Source of the DNA: an uncultured Rhodospirillaceae bacterium
GTDB lineage: Bacteria; Pseudomonadota; Alphaproteobacteria; UBA8366
DNA: 64,000 nt
Assembly (NCBI GenBank): GCA_913043025.1
Contig: CAJWLM010000001.1
Span: 1-64,000 of the forward strand
Reading direction: 5' to 3'
Of the stretch, positions 62,872 through 64,000 are shown one piece after another (positions within the stretch are counted from its first letter, which is position 1; every line of letters begins with the position of its first letter). The position numbers and the translations under genes are program-made. The notes below the pieces were generated by a model, which did not search any database, was not told the origin of the DNA, and was given only the letters and a program-made list of their open reading frames with translations.

Positions 62872-62876
62872 TTAGT

Positions 62877-62899
62877 AGCCCTTAAAAAGAGTAAGGGCT
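62877..62899 (-). terminator. Second stem-loop after nrdB
   Basis: AGCCCTTA (62877-62884) and TAAGGGCT (62892-62899) form a perfect 8-bp stem with a seven-base loop. It lies between the nrdB stop and the main terminator, in tandem with it. Confidence 0.5.
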
Positions 62900-62914
62900 T
62901 CTTCCAGGGAGGAA

Positions 62915-63874
62915 CTAGTCGAAAGCTTCGTCCCACGTGCCGCGAGTTGCGGCCTTAGAGTATTCAGTGGCACGGTTTTCAAAGAAGTTTGCATGCTCGA
63001 CACCGTTCAGCATTTCGTCGAGCCACGGGAACGGATTTTTCTCAATATGATGCATTGGCTGTAAGCCAAGTTGCATTAATCTGCGGTCAGCAATGTATCT
63101 TATGTAACTTTTAACTCCGTCGGCATCGATACCTTCCACTCCCCCAAGTTCAAATGCTAGATCTATAAAGGCATCTTCGTGGTTTACGACCGTAGAGCAA
63201 TTTACGTATAACTCGTGCTGCAATTTTTCATTCCATACCTCATCATTTTCTTTAATGAAGGTACGGAAAAGCCTGATAATTGAGGCAGTATGTAAACTTT
63301 CGTCTCTTACCGACCACGAAACAATTTGCCCCATGCCTTTCATTTTGTTGAATCTTGGAAAGTTCATTAGGATCGCAAAACTAGCAAATAGTTGTAAACC
63401 TTCTGTAAATGCTCCAAATACTGCCAAAGTTTTTGCAATATCCTCTTTCGTCTCTACGCCCCATTGCTGCATATAGTCATACTTATCTTTCATTTCTTTA
63501 TATTTTAAGAAGGCTTGATACTCATCTTCTGGCATGCCGAGGGTATCCAATAGATGTGAGTAAGCCGCAATGTGGATAGTTTCGATATTTGAAAAAGCTG
63601 CAAGCATCATCTGTATCTCTGTTGGCTGAAATACACGTGAATAATTTTTCATGTAGCAGTTATTTACTTCAACATCAGATTGCGTGAAAAATCTGAAAAT
63701 TTGCGTGAGCAGGTTACGCTCTGCATCCGATAATTTATTGCGCCAATCTTTAACGTCATCGGCGAGCGGCACTTCCTCAGGAAGCCAGTGCACTCGTTGC
63801 TGTGTCAGCCAAGCATCATATGCCCATGGGTATTGAAATGGTTTGTATATTGGGTCTGATTTTAATAGCGACAT
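62915..63874 (-). CDS. nrdB: Ribonucleoside-diphosphate reductase, class I beta subunit
   Basis: This 319-residue diiron protein generates the tyrosyl radical for ribonucleotide reduction. Ligands are visible as Asp67 in TQSDVEVNN, Glu98 and His101 in ETIHIAAYSHLL, and the second helix pair EGLQLFASFA and RDESLHTASI. Tyr105 occupies the radical position, so it looks like class Ia/b-type rather than the Phe-bearing Ic form. The acidic and aromatic C-terminus (GTWDEAFD) should dock onto NrdA. It lies about 53 bases after the nrdA stop. Confidence 0.95.
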   Translation of the reverse strand: MSLLKSDPIYKPFQYPWAYDAWLTQQRVHWLPEEVPLADDVKDWRNKLSDAERNLLTQIFRFFTQSDVEVNNCYMKNYSRVFQPTEIQMMLAAFSNIETIHIAAYSHLLDTLGMPEDEYQAFLKYKEMKDKYDYMQQWGVETKEDIAKTLAVFGAFTEGLQLFASFAILMNFPRFNKMKGMGQIVSWSVRDESLHTASIIRLFRTFIKENDEVWNEKLQHELYVNCSTVVNHEDAFIDLAFELGGVEGIDADGVKSYIRYIADRRLMQLGLQPMHHIEKNPFPWLDEMLNGVEHANFFENRATEYSKAATRGTWDEAFD

Positions 63875-63927
63875 TTTTTTGTTTAGTCCTTGATTTTGGC
63901 GCTTGAGGGCACGAATTTAAGGCCTGT

Positions 63928-64000
63928 CTATTGGCAGGCTAAACATTCCTCATAGTCGATTTGGGTTGCATCATATTTGTCATCTTGATTTTCAAGATGC
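63928..64000 (-). CDS. nrdA: Ribonucleoside-diphosphate reductase alpha subunit, C-terminal fragment cut by the window edge
   Basis: On the minus strand the last 24 codons read HLENQDDKYDATQ, then IDYEECLACQ and TAG. The ECLACQ end is the redox-active C-x-x-C tail that re-reduces the active site of class I NrdA. This and the position just upstream of nrdB identify it. The rest of the gene lies beyond base 64000. Confidence 0.85.
   Translation of the reverse strand, partial: HLENQDDKYDATQIDYEECLACQ

Noticed and set aside
1-64000. Mobile elements, prophage or a genomic island
   Set aside because: No transposase, integrase, phage gene, terminal repeat or tRNA attachment site was found, and gene content is mostly syntenic housekeeping.

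Overview
The window is a chromosomal segment of an alphaproteobacterium, most like a free-living, moderately AT-rich member of the Rhodospirillales or a related marine lineage. This is inferred from lineage-typical genes and gene order: TrcR/DUF1013, GapR/DUF2312, DUF1192, DUF1244, a split pntAA-pntAB-pntB, COQ9, zapA-6S RNA-fthC, and the ruvCAB-ybgC-tolQRAB-pal-cpoB-tilS-ftsH-glmM block. I saw no insertion sequence, prophage, CRISPR array, tRNA or rRNA. The only structural RNA gene recognised is 6S RNA.

Region 1 (1-11 kb) is metabolic and accessory. It holds a two-subunit thiamine-diphosphate decarboxylase, a divergent TauD-like dioxygenase with two tandem short-chain dehydrogenases, a luciferase-like flavin oxidoreductase, L31 and a small heat-shock protein whose leader looks like an RNA thermometer. 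A thioesterase, DUF1192, TrcR, propionyl-CoA synthetase and a CaiB-type CoA-transferase follow.

Region 2 (11-31 kb) holds a GT41 (O-GlcNAc-transferase-like) protein, purEK, a membrane-anchored GST, def-COQ9, rpsU, a DUF1127-like protein and the proton-translocating transhydrogenase. It continues with a 2OG-Fe(II) oxygenase, a pepF/DadA-like/ABC1 operon, an acyl-CoA ligase, UDP-glucuronate 4-epimerase, an orphan secreted repeat protein, GapR and DUF1244.

Region 3 (31-44 kb) is central carbon metabolism and cell-cycle housekeeping: pyk, a degenerate DUF2817 protein, two tandem TauD-like dioxygenases, and a tkt-gap-(small ORF)-fbaB operon without pgk. Then come DUF4164-zapA-6S RNA-fthC-ymdB and an exported dienelactone-hydrolase-like protein.

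Region 4 (44-58.4 kb) is a long co-directional housekeeping block. It covers Holliday-junction resolution (ruvCAB), the Tol-Pal envelope constriction machine, tRNA-Ile lysidine synthase, FtsH, GlmM and ThiD.

Region 5 (58.4-64 kb) holds an Ada/Ogt-type alkyltransferase, a CysQ-like phosphatase, a methyltransferase, an unusual metallophosphoesterase-HAD fusion, and nrdB with the last codons of nrdA at the edge.

No single undescribed system is certain. The strongest leads are the fused double phosphatase, the DUF2817 protein that has lost its zinc ligands, the rpsU frame that appears to start at AUA, the hsp20 leader, the pyk leader with an overlapping ORF, and the glycolytic operon in which a small unknown protein sits where pgk often lies.
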